A DNA stretch of 8,728 bases from DASYAN01 sp036501345 (GCA_036501345.1 DASYAN010000277.1:1-8728), one strand, 5' to 3'; positions 1 to 6,200 are shown, counted from the first letter of the stretch. Program-made: numbers and translations. Notes: generated by a model not told the origin, from the sequence alone.

Positions 1-230
1 CCACCTTGGCGGCTGTTCGTCGCAATTCCCAAGACCGTCATTGGTTACGACACCATGATATCAGCTTTCAGCTCTCTGCTACTCCTGACAATCTCGCTGC
101 CTGAAGCAGACTCTTGTGGCTAGCTATTTCACAGGTGGAAACTTTTTGTTCCATCTAGTACGTGAAGGTAGTATACGCTTTGTATGAGTTAGGAGAAGAG
201 CGGTGATAAACATGAAAGGAACATCAAGCT
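1..230. other. upstream flank with possible 3' end of an unidentified gene
   Basis: This is non-coding or only partly coding sequence before the Hsp20 gene. Two plus-strand frames are open from the left edge. One runs from base 3 to a TGA at 102-104 and reads as about 33 residues ending DNLAA. The other runs from base 1 to a TAG at 121-123 (40 residues). Either could be the tail of a truncated gene, but neither shows a motif I recognise and both could be open by chance. No convincing minus-strand gene or terminator hairpin is seen. Bases 136-153 hold a small inverted repeat (TGGAA/TTCCA with an 8-base spacer) next to the promoter-like site. Confidence 0.25.
146..174 (+). promoter_or_regulatory. 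possible promoter of the Hsp20 gene
   Basis: TTGTTC at 146-151 and TAGTAT at 169-174 are separated by 17 bases, which fits a sigma-70-type promoter about 55 bases before the Hsp20 start. GTATAC at 171-176 overlaps the -10 candidate. No CIRCE-type heat-shock operator was found. This is assigned by eye from a weak consensus only. Confidence 0.3.
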
Positions 231-286
231 ATGCAAGAGAAGCAAAAAATTCAAACTGTGCCGGTGAAAGTATACCGTTCTGCTGA
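212..286 (+). other. short ORF overlapping the Hsp20 start out of frame
   Basis: An ATG at 212 opens a 24-codon frame ending with TGA at 284-286, overlapping the first part of the Hsp20 gene in another frame. The purine-rich AGGAGAAGAG at 191-200 lies 11 bases before this ATG and is a better Shine-Dalgarno match than the site in front of the Hsp20 ATG. It may be a chance ORF or a leader peptide tuning Hsp20 translation. No conserved protein is recognised. Confidence 0.15.
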
Positions 287-641
287 TCGTATAACAGTTG
301 CGGCCCCGTTGCCCGGACTTCAGCCTGAAGATATTCTAGTCACAGTGACCGAGGAAGGTCATCTGGTGATATATGGTGAGGTCCGTGGGATGCTCAAAGA
401 TATCAAGGAACTCCTTGTTGATGAGTGGAGTGTTGGGGAATATCATCGGGAACTAGAGCTACCCGAACCCGTTGATGGTTCACTGGCAAATGTTACCTAT
501 GGCAATGGGGTCCTAGTCGTCTCACTACCTAGATCTGCTCACTCGACGACAGCTGTCTTAAGGCTAGAGAAGATAGGCCTTGATCGCGGCGAACGTGTGG
601 GATCTGCTGGACATGTGGGGGAACCAGAGTTGTCTCTCTGA
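231..641 (+). CDS. small heat-shock protein, Hsp20/alpha-crystallin family
   Basis: The product is probably an ATP-independent holdase chaperone of the cytoplasm that binds unfolding proteins and forms oligomers. The alpha-crystallin domain spans about residues 10-101. It has the usual PLPGLQPEDI segment (26-35), a beta strand ending in YGE (48-50), and the family hallmark GVL at residues 93-95, followed by VVSLP. The N-terminal arm is very short. The C-terminal tail (102-136) contains LRL at 110-112, a possible weak form of the IxI anchoring motif. The length of 136 residues is normal for the family. The start is the first ATG after an in-frame stop at 213-215, with AAAGGA at 215-220, 10 bases upstream. 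The gene stands alone and converges on the dedA-family gene 15 bases downstream. The family call is firm; substrates are unknown. Confidence 0.88.
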   Translation: MQEKQKIQTVPVKVYRSADRITVAAPLPGLQPEDILVTVTEEGHLVIYGEVRGMLKDIKELLVDEWSVGEYHRELELPEPVDGSLANVTYGNGVLVVSLPRSAHSTTAVLRLEKIGLDRGERVGSAGHVGEPELSL

Positions 642-656
642 TAAGCTGCTTGTTCA

Positions 657-1334
657 TTATTGTCTTGAGCATAACAAATTATTCTTCTGACGGCGCTTCT
701 GTCTCAGATGCTGCTTTCTGCGATAATGCCACCATTGCCAGATGATAAAGAGCACGACAAGAACTGCAAACATTACCCATCCGGCTCGCTCGATAATCGT
801 TTGTAGCTGGTCGATTTCAACTGCAATGAGATACCCTATCAAACAATAGGCTGTGTTCCAGAGTAGTGCCGCTAATACTTCAAAGGCTAGAAAGCGTCGA
901 TACTTTAGGTGTATGGCACCTGCGCTTATAGCTACAAAGGAGCGTAGGTGTCCCATGGTGTGCGATAACAAAATGGCTTTTCCCCCATGCTTAGTGAGCA
1001 TCCTACGAGCAAGTCGCAGTCTTGCTGCCAACCGTAGACGTCCTGATCGCATAGTTCTCCAGCGCGTCATCAGAGGGCCGAGCAAGTAGCGGCCAAAGAG
1101 ATAATCGATGTGATAGCCTAGCACCGTTCCTAGCGTAGCAAAGGCAATTACCCAACCCAAATTTAAAGTGCCTTGCCGTGCGTAAAAGGCTCCAAGGAGG
1201 GCGAGTGTCCCCCCTGGCAGGACGAGACCAAGCAAGGCTGTATTCTCAGCTAGTGCTCCTAAGAGCACGATCCAATAGCCATAGCGATTGTACAAGCCTG
1301 CGAGTAGCTCGATCCAGAAATGTAGATTGCCCAT
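657..1334 (-). CDS. DedA-family (VTT/SNARE-associated) membrane protein
   Basis: This is a multi-span inner-membrane protein of the DedA superfamily, linked in other bacteria to lipid translocation, proton-motive-force homeostasis and envelope integrity. Visible family signs are AENTALLGLVLPGGT (residues 29-43), with the conserved Glu30 and LPG loop in the first re-entrant region, D77 followed by FGR at 80-82, and R131 followed by SFVAISAGA. The hydrophobic segments lie at about 22-50, 61-80, 119-140, 148-172 and 184-201. Residues 91-113 form an unusually arginine-rich cytosolic stretch and the C-terminus is basic. Compared with E. coli YqjA as I recall it, the Asp of LPGD is Gly42 and the first Arg of the GRFxPxxR motif is His125, so proton-coupled activity may differ. 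AAGGAA at 1342-1347 is 7 bases before the ATG. The gene lies 114 bases downstream of terC on the same strand. Confidence 0.82.
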   Translation of the reverse strand: MGNLHFWIELLAGLYNRYGYWIVLLGALAENTALLGLVLPGGTLALLGAFYARQGTLNLGWVIAFATLGTVLGYHIDYLFGRYLLGPLMTRWRTMRSGRLRLAARLRLARRMLTKHGGKAILLSHTMGHLRSFVAISAGAIHLKYRRFLAFEVLAALLWNTAYCLIGYLIAVEIDQLQTIIERAGWVMFAVLVVLFIIWQWWHYRRKQHLRQKRRQKNNLLCSRQ

Positions 1335-1391
1335 TTGTCTGTTCCTTAGTTCTACTTTGTACCCGCTATCGAATTATCTACGATCTCGCTT

Positions 1392-1404
1392 AGTATAAAT
1401 TATA
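1392..1404 (-). promoter_or_regulatory. possible -10 elements in the AT-rich dedA upstream region
   Basis: The gap between terC and dedA is markedly AT-rich (about 1372-1448). On the minus strand it contains TATAAT (1399-1404) and TATACT (1392-1397), about 60 bases before the dedA start. No good -35 hexamer is found at 16-18 bases from either, so dedA may have its own weak promoter or may simply be read through from terC. Confidence 0.28.
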
Positions 1405-1448
1405 AATATACTTTATATATCATTTACTGCTTATAGAATATAATCGTT

Positions 1449-2390
1449 TTATTGTCGTAATAGCCGCTGATTGATACATCGGGTACGTATCAGTGAGGCT
1501 ACGATGGCTAGCGTTAATATGGCCGCAATAACGAAGAGGGATAGCACAGTGGGAATAGGGTAGAAGTCTACAAGTATCATTTTGATTCCAACATAGGAAA
1601 GGATGATGGAGAGTCCCAACCGTAAGTAATAGAAATTCTGAATGATATTAGCAAAAACAAAGAAGAGGGACCGCAGGCCTAGAATAGCGAATACGTTGGA
1701 GGTATAGACGATAAAGGGATCCGTGGTTACCGCGAAAATTGCCGGAATCGAGTCCAGAGCGAATACAAGATCAGTGGTTTCGACTACTACAAGCACTAGA
1801 AGCAGTGGTGTTGCCAGTATCCGGCCTGCTTGGCGTACCAAGAAATGTTCCCCTTCATAGCCGGTCGTGACGGGTACAATACGACGAACGAGTTTAAGCA
1901 CTGGATTGCGCTCTGGATGAATCTTTGTTTCCTTATGAAAGGCCATTCGGATACCTGCGATGATGAGAAAGCCTCCAAATAGGTAGATAATCCAGTGGAA
2001 GTCTTCAATCAGAGCTGTCCCAATCACAATGAGGAGTCCACGTAAAAGAAGTGCTCCCAATACTCCCCAGAACAGGACATGGTGCTGATAGGTGGCTGGC
2101 ACGCCAAAGGTGGTAAAGAGTAACACGAAGACGAAGATATTATCGATACTGAGAGACTTTTCAATCAAGTAGCCTGTCAAGAACTGCAAGGCGGTCTCTG
2201 GACCCTGCCAGAAGTAGAGTGTGCCATTAAACAAAAGAGCCAGCACAATCCATACAAAACTCCAGATAGCGGCCTCTTTCAAGGAGACCGTGTGTGCAGT
2301 GCGATGAAATACACCAAGATCGATAGCGAGCATTGCAAGGACAAAAGCATTAAATCCAATCCAGAGCCAGACCTCTGCAGAGAATAGCAT
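1449..2390 (-). CDS. TerC/Alx-family integral membrane protein
   Basis: The product is a TerC-family membrane protein, a group that includes Alx-type manganese exporters and tellurite-resistance TerC. The 313-residue length is typical. The conserved acidic membrane motifs are present: EKSLSIDNIFVF at residues 77-88 and ETTDLVFALDSIPA at 204-217, with D83, E204, D207 and D213 as likely metal-coordinating residues. TSNVFAILGLRSLFF follows at 230-244. About eight or nine hydrophobic segments are visible, with a cytosolic loop at about 152-187. AGGA at 2397-2400 is 6 bases before the ATG. The gene is 122 bases downstream of the KimA-like permease, with a strong inverted repeat in the gap (2426-2465). 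No yybP-ykoY manganese riboswitch is recognisable there. Metal export is inferred from the family; the substrate cannot be read from the sequence. Confidence 0.88.
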   Translation of the reverse strand: MLFSAEVWLWIGFNAFVLAMLAIDLGVFHRTAHTVSLKEAAIWSFVWIVLALLFNGTLYFWQGPETALQFLTGYLIEKSLSIDNIFVFVLLFTTFGVPATYQHHVLFWGVLGALLLRGLLIVIGTALIEDFHWIIYLFGGFLIIAGIRMAFHKETKIHPERNPVLKLVRRIVPVTTGYEGEHFLVRQAGRILATPLLLVLVVVETTDLVFALDSIPAIFAVTTDPFIVYTSNVFAILGLRSLFFVFANIIQNFYYLRLGLSIILSYVGIKMILVDFYPIPTVLSLFVIAAILTLAIVASLIRTRCINQRLLRQ

Positions 2391-2425
2391 CTCTTTTCCT
2401 TTTTCACGTCATGAAATCTCTTTCC

Positions 2426-2465
2426 AGTGTGTATACGATACGGCTATGCCGACTGTATACACACT
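2426..2465. repeat. 40-base inverted repeat between the permease and terC
   Basis: Perfect 11-base arms (AGTGTGTATAC at 2426-2436 and GTATACACACT at 2455-2465) enclose a second 4-base stem (CGGC at 2441-2444 and GCCG at 2448-2451) with a 3-base loop. Each arm contains TGTATAC (2430-2436 and 2454-2460), so it is also a direct repeat with a 24-base period. As RNA on the minus strand it would form a strong hairpin starting about 36 bases before the terC ATG. No U-run follows on that strand, so it is not a standard terminator. An operator for terC, or an mRNA-processing or stabilising hairpin, fits better. Confidence 0.75.
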
Positions 2466-2512
2466 ACTTTTCCTCACCCTTCTTGGCTCACTTAGGTATC
2501 TGACCAATTACC

Positions 2513-5077
2513 TTATGGCTTTCCACTCTTTTGGAGATGTTGTGGAATATTAGTCACAACGATACTTGGTTGCGCGAGAAATGCCGTTTTCAACTGTAGC
2601 GCTGTCTGGTTATGCAAAGGATACTCCCACCAATGGCTGACCACAAATTCGGGCAGAATCACCGTCAGCGGCTCCTCTAAGTGCAATTCTTGCACTGTTT
2701 CGATGTATGCTAGTAATGGGCGAAGGAGGGAGCGATACGGGGACTCAATGATTACAAGCTGGGTTTCCTCTTCTTTCGTCAGGTGCTTTTGCAGGTGCTC
2801 CCACTTTTCGCGGACTTTTTCTACATCCTGAGGATCAATAGCTACATGTACAGCGGTGACGTGAGGTGAGATCGAACGAGCATAAGCTAGACTTTGGACC
2901 GAGGCTCGGTCTAGCTCGGCAATGGGCACAATAAAGCGGTGGCGAATCGCTCGTGGGCGGACAGGCATGAGACTTTTCTGCTCATACCAAGGAACGTTGG
3001 TCACAACAATCTCTGGTCGCAGGAATAATGCCATCTTTAATCGGAAACTGGTAGGGTGAGCTAACATCCGTCTGAGCAGGCCAGACTCGGCTATTTCTGG
3101 TAGGATGATGGTCATTGTCTCGCCAGGATGTTGTTGTTGCATAGCATGAATATAGTCCAGCAGGGAACGCACAACAGAATGATGCGAGTTTTCGATGATA
3201 TCTAGTTGCACCTGCTCGTCGTCCATCAGATTCGCCTTCCACTCTGCCCAACTGGCACGTAGAGCCACCGTTTTTTGCTTATCGCAGTTGACATAGACGG
3301 CGGTGACTTGTGGCGAGATTGAACGTGCGTAGGCCAGACTCTGTTGTGAGGCCTGATCCAGATCAGCGATTGGTACAATTAAACGATGATGAATGTCCTT
3401 AGGCGAAAGAGGGAGGTCTGTTGTTCGCTCACGCTCCACGCGCGTGTAATGGCTGTGGATTCCCAGAAACATCAGGATCAAGAGTGGAATGAGTAGCACA
3501 ACTATCCAAGCTCCATCAGCAAACTTGGTGGTGGCAATAACCAAAGCAACCAGCAATGTTGCCAGAGCACCTATTCCATTAATAATCATGCTTCGCTGCC
3601 ACCCTCGGTGAGTGTTTCGCAGATGCCACCAGTGACGGACCATGCCTCCTTGTGATAATGTAAACGAGAGAAAGACACCCACGGCATAGAGATTGATGAG
3701 CAGGGTTGTGTCTCCTTTGAACGTAATGAGCAGGATGCTTGCAAGGATGGCCAGAGAGATAATCCCTGTTGAGAATGCTAGGCGGTCACCACGAAACGCA
3801 AACTGGTGAGGCAAGAAGTGATCACGAGCTAGCAGAGAGGATAAGCGAGGAAAATCCGAATAGCTTGTATTCGCGGCCAAGGTCAAGATGAAGAGGGTCG
3901 CAAACTGGAAGACAGGATACATGAAGAAAAGAGGACCAGTGAACACTAACTGAGCGATTTGCCCGATAACCGTGGGATTACCCGCTGAATTAGCTTCGGT
4001 CCCGTATGCCAGTGCCAACACGGTGATCCCAATGAACAGGGTTCCCAGAATGACTGCCATCCAGGTCAATGTAATCGCGGCATTACGGGTCTCCGGTTTG
4101 CGAAATGCTGGGATACCGTTGGAAATGGCTTCGGTCCCAGTCATGGCTGCACAGCCATCGGCAAAAGATCTCAGGATCAGGAAGAGACTCAACGACTCTA
4201 CAGGGCGAACATATTGAAAATGCCCGAACAGTGGTTGGTGCTGAAAGAGAAAGACTTTGATGCATCCAACCAAAATGAGTAGCAATGCGCTCCCAATGAA
4301 CACGTAAGTTGGAAGAGAAAAGATAGCTCCCGACTCACGTACACCACGCAGATTCACAACGGTAATTATAATAACCAATGCTATATCAATTGGCACCACG
4401 TTCGGTGCTAACGAAGGAAAGAGTGTTGCCAGAGCTTGTACACCAGCAGCAATACTGACGGAGACAGTCAGGACATAGTCAATCATTAATGACGCTGCTG
4501 CCACTAATCCTGGTAGTGTACCCAGGTTATCTTTCGCTACAATATAAGATCCACCTCCATTGGGATAGGCCGGAATGGTTTGGCGATAGGAGAGGGCCAC
4601 AATGCTGAGCAGTCCTACAATCGCCAGACAAATAAATAGGGTGAGCCAGAGATTGCCCGATCCGGCGGCAACTAGCGTGATCAGGATGGCCTCCGTCGCG
4701 TACGCAACAGAAGAAATGGCATCAGATGAAAGAACAGCCAACGCTTGGAATTTATTCAGTCGTTCGTGTTCTGCCCTCGCAGTGGCCAGTGGAGCACCGA
4801 TAAGCAGTCGCTTGATTGTGGTAGTAGCGCGCTCCAGATTGGTCCGTGGAGCTCCAGCTTCGGTGGTTGCTTCTAACACTCCTGCACTACGCCGTCGGAA
4901 TGCCTCATGAGTTGGGCGCACCCAGCGGACACGGACATCGCCAGGCCGACTGCCCTGGCGGACCTCGGTTCGCATCAAGAAGCTTGGGTCTTCTTTCTCA
5001 ACAATGGGTAGTGTTGCTTCGTCTGCCTTCTCATTGCCTACTGGGCTATGAGGTGTAGATTTTTCTTGCAGATCCAT
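2513..5077 (-). CDS. kimA-like: KimA-like potassium permease (APC superfamily) with duplicated cytosolic domain
   Basis: This is probably a proton-coupled, high-affinity K+ importer. It aligns with Bacillus subtilis KimA (YdaO), recalled from memory, with a constant offset of 83 residues and no gap from about residue 89 to 316. The KimA ion-site and neighbouring residues are kept: D119, Y126, D200, Y201, T204, S208, T313 and E316 (KimA D36, Y43, D117, Y118, T121, S125, T230, E233). The twelve-helix APC core spans about 110-540, including AYPNGGGSYIV at 170-180. The KimA cytosolic Usp-like domain occurs twice, at about 563-700 and 712-850. Residues 1-83 are an extra hydrophilic cytosolic extension. 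Total length is 854, against about 607 for KimA. The start at 5077 has AGGAG at 5089-5093, which overlaps the stop of the upstream Usp gene; an ATG at 5084 is out of frame and soon stops. The general amino-acid permease label is possible but less specific. Confidence 0.85.
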   Translation of the reverse strand: MDLQEKSTPHSPVGNEKADEATLPIVEKEDPSFLMRTEVRQGSRPGDVRVRWVRPTHEAFRRRSAGVLEATTEAGAPRTNLERATTTIKRLLIGAPLATARAEHERLNKFQALAVLSSDAISSVAYATEAILITLVAAGSGNLWLTLFICLAIVGLLSIVALSYRQTIPAYPNGGGSYIVAKDNLGTLPGLVAAASLMIDYVLTVSVSIAAGVQALATLFPSLAPNVVPIDIALVIIITVVNLRGVRESGAIFSLPTYVFIGSALLLILVGCIKVFLFQHQPLFGHFQYVRPVESLSLFLILRSFADGCAAMTGTEAISNGIPAFRKPETRNAAITLTWMAVILGTLFIGITVLALAYGTEANSAGNPTVIGQIAQLVFTGPLFFMYPVFQFATLFILTLAANTSYSDFPRLSSLLARDHFLPHQFAFRGDRLAFSTGIISLAILASILLITFKGDTTLLINLYAVGVFLSFTLSQGGMVRHWWHLRNTHRGWQRSMIINGIGALATLLVALVIATTKFADGAWIVVLLIPLLILMFLGIHSHYTRVERERTTDLPLSPKDIHHRLIVPIADLDQASQQSLAYARSISPQVTAVYVNCDKQKTVALRASWAEWKANLMDDEQVQLDIIENSHHSVVRSLLDYIHAMQQQHPGETMTIILPEIAESGLLRRMLAHPTSFRLKMALFLRPEIVVTNVPWYEQKSLMPVRPRAIRHRFIVPIAELDRASVQSLAYARSISPHVTAVHVAIDPQDVEKVREKWEHLQKHLTKEEETQLVIIESPYRSLLRPLLAYIETVQELHLEEPLTVILPEFVVSHWWEYPLHNQTALQLKTAFLAQPSIVVTNIPQHLQKSGKP
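2528..3391 (-). repeat. tandem duplicated coding segment for the KimA cytosolic domain
   Basis: Copy 1 is at 2978-3391 (residues 563-700) and copy 2 at 2528-2944 (residues 712-850). They share IVPIA, LAYARSISP, TAV, and a final PxIVVTNxP block, and they also align at the DNA level. Copy 2 keeps the KimA-like YRSL and LHNQ segments that copy 1 has lost, so copy 2 looks like the ancestral domain and copy 1 like the added, diverged one. Confidence 0.85.
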
Positions 5078-5091
5078 AGGTCATGTTTCTC

Positions 5092-5679
5092 CTATCCGAT
5101 GGGTTCTTTTTCATACTGAGTCACAGGTTTGTTATTGTCCGTGTCAATGAGATAGATTGGTTCTTGTACCTGGGATTCGTGAGATGAGCGCTTGAAGGCT
5201 ATCGACCTTCTGCTCAACCACTCCCAGAATCTCTGAATGATGGTGTGGGTTTTGTGTGTGCGGCGCGTTGATGGGAGATGAACCAGATAGCACGGTGGTC
5301 CTCTCTGTTCGATCAATGCTTTGATCTCCTGCTCCTGGAGCAGTATTCCTTTAGTCTCGCTCATAAAGAGCAGCAGACCATCGCATTTCTGAGAGGATAG
5401 AACATGAACGATCTGCTCGACGACGTTGTGGGTTACGACCTCGACTCGTTCAATCGCTACATCATACTTCGTTGCTTTGAAGGATACCGCTTCCAAAAAG
5501 TCCTGTGCCTGCTGGAACATCTCCAGCCGAACACCACAAGTGGATTGTTGTTCCGGGACAGGAATAAGGATGAGAGGAATCAGGGTGGCATGGCGGTTAC
5601 AAGCAAAGCTAACGGCAAAGTCGAGGGCCTGCATATCGATACCGTGGGTGAACGGGAGGAGTAACCGTCCAACATGCAT
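5092..5679 (-). CDS. Usp-like (universal stress protein fold) protein
   Basis: This is a soluble protein of 195 residues with a single Usp-like alpha/beta domain at about residues 1-138. The first strand and helix (GRLLLPFTHGIDMQALDFAVSFA, 4-26), a later VVTHNVVEQIVHV segment (81-93), the CDGLLLFMS strand (99-107) and the closing PCYLVHLP strand (129-136) follow the Usp order. The GxxGx9G(S/T) nucleotide loop expected after the fourth strand is absent (SETKGILLQEQE instead), so ATP binding is doubtful. Residues 139-195 are a polar tail with no known motif. A near-ideal AAGGAGGA (5685-5692) precedes the ATG by about 6 bases. The stop overlaps the permease ribosome site, giving a 14-base gap and likely co-transcription. 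A partner or regulator role for the permease is inferred from this operon and from its Usp-like domains. Confidence 0.7.
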   Translation of the reverse strand: MHVGRLLLPFTHGIDMQALDFAVSFACNRHATLIPLILIPVPEQQSTCGVRLEMFQQAQDFLEAVSFKATKYDVAIERVEVVTHNVVEQIVHVLSSQKCDGLLLFMSETKGILLQEQEIKALIEQRGPPCYLVHLPSTRRTHKTHTIIQRFWEWLSRRSIAFKRSSHESQVQEPIYLIDTDNNKPVTQYEKEPIG

Positions 5680-5785
5680 AACTATCCTCCTTATACACTA
5701 TATCTCCGAACAAACCAGATCAGATCAAGTCTTTTCCAGAGTCCAGTGATCAACTCATCTTACCCATAGGATAGTCATAGATATT

Positions 5786-5865
5786 CTCAACGTTGGCTCA
5801 ATAGAGTGTTCAGATATCTCAAGATTTGCTCAAGAAATATTCTTCGATGTTCACTATTCGCTCAA
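5786..5865 (+). promoter_or_regulatory. phased array of three CTCAA-pair boxes (candidate KdpE-like operator)
   Basis: Three 16-base boxes start at 5786, 5818 and 5850, exactly 32 bases apart: CTCAACGTTGGCTCAA, CTCAAGATTTGCTCAA and TTCACTATTCGCTCAA. Within each box the half-sites are 11 bases apart, about one helical turn; the first half of box 3 is degenerate. CTCAT at 5754 continues the same phase as a weak fourth start. Direct repeats at 11-base spacing are the known geometry of PhoB/OmpR-class sites, so the adjacent KdpE-like regulator is the likely ligand. The array ends about 105 bases before the Usp start, better placed for that operon than for the kinase. On the minus strand TTGAGA (5785-5790) and TATGGG (5763-5768), 16 bases apart, form a weak promoter candidate. 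Confidence 0.65.
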
Positions 5866-5977
5866 TAGGGTACGATCGGTCTTTCTCGGGCTACCTTTGA
5901 GACAATGCTGTTGGCCGAATGTTTAGTCGAGCGTATGGCAGATGGAAGTTCTTGTCTTCTTGTACTCTGACCTTTTC

Positions 5978-5993
5978 TTGAGCAAATTTTTAG
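5978..5993 (-). promoter_or_regulatory. single inverted CTCAA-type box facing the kinase
   Basis: Read on the minus strand this is CTAAAAATTTGCTCAA, matching 14 of 16 bases of the middle box of the array. The wider segment 5974-5987 is a perfect 14-base inverted copy of 5824-5837. It lies about 44 bases upstream of the TATACT element on the kinase side, so the same regulator may act on its own gene pair from here. Confidence 0.5.
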
Positions 5994-6020
5994 ATGTTTG
6001 ACGCCTCCTCATACTTTTTA

Positions 6021-6042
6021 TTGATCTCTCTTGATCTATACT
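6021..6042 (+). promoter_or_regulatory. possible kinase promoter with tandem TTGATC
   Basis: TATACT (6037-6042) is a good -10 hexamer about 160 bases before the kinase ATG. The -35 position at 17 bases (6014-6019, CTTTTT) is poor. Two TTGATCT heptamers 10 bases apart (6021-6027 and 6031-6037) overlap the spacer. A good -10 with a poor -35 fits an activator-dependent promoter. TTGACG at 5998-6003 is a good -35 but has no matching -10. Confidence 0.35.
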
Positions 6043-6136
6043 GAAGAATGAGAAAAGAGCAAATCCTGTTGGAGGAGGAATGGTTCTTGCAACTTCTTCT
6101 CCTTTTACTCATCTAGAAGACATTTCTATAAATTCA

Positions 6137-6165
6137 AGAGCGGAAAGAGTTTCCTTTTGCGCTCT
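6137..6165 (+). other. possible leader hairpin before the kinase
   Basis: AGAGCG (6137-6142) pairs with CGCTCT (6160-6165), and an inner GGAAA/TTTCC pair (6142-6146 and 6150-6154) is also possible. There is no T-run after it, so it is not a terminator. It lies 35 bases before the kinase ATG and could affect mRNA stability or translation. Confidence 0.25.
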
Positions 6166-6200
6166 GCCTGTTTGTGTCCAGGTGGAAAGGTCGCTCTGCT

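Larger units (their letters stand above)
5680..6200. other. divergent intergenic regulatory region
   Basis: About 520 bases lie between the divergent Usp/permease operon and the kinase/regulator pair. I see no gene in them. The region holds the CTCAA box array (5754-5865), an inverted box (5978-5993), a -10-like TATACT and paired TTGATC motifs (6021-6042), and a leader hairpin before the kinase (6137-6165). The octamer AGATCAAG (5722-5729) and its complement CTTGATCT (6030-6037) lie near the two ends. No c-di-AMP (ydaO) riboswitch is evident upstream of the permease operon. Confidence 0.7.

Noticed and set aside
641..680. bidirectional terminator between the Hsp20 and dedA genes
   Set aside because: Only very short TTGTT/AACAA complementarity is present, with no GC stem.
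2391..2512. yybP-ykoY manganese riboswitch before terC
   Set aside because: The gap is short and I do not see the conserved core expected for that riboswitch; the visible structure is a simple inverted repeat.
2513..5077. generic amino-acid permease
   Set aside because: The gap-free match to KimA ion-site residues and the KimA-type cytosolic domain make a potassium importer the better call.
5680..5785. c-di-AMP (ydaO) riboswitch before the Usp/permease operon
   Set aside because: B. subtilis kimA has one, but no matching conserved sequence or long structured leader is visible here.
5786..5865. CRISPR array, suggested by 32-base periodicity
   Set aside because: The repeated part is only a degenerate 16-mer in three copies, with no long identical repeats, no spacers of constant type and no cas genes.
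6174..6200. GTG start at 6174 for the kinase
   Set aside because: Its nearest purine-rich site is about 24 bases upstream, whereas ATG 6201 has GGAAAGG at a normal distance.
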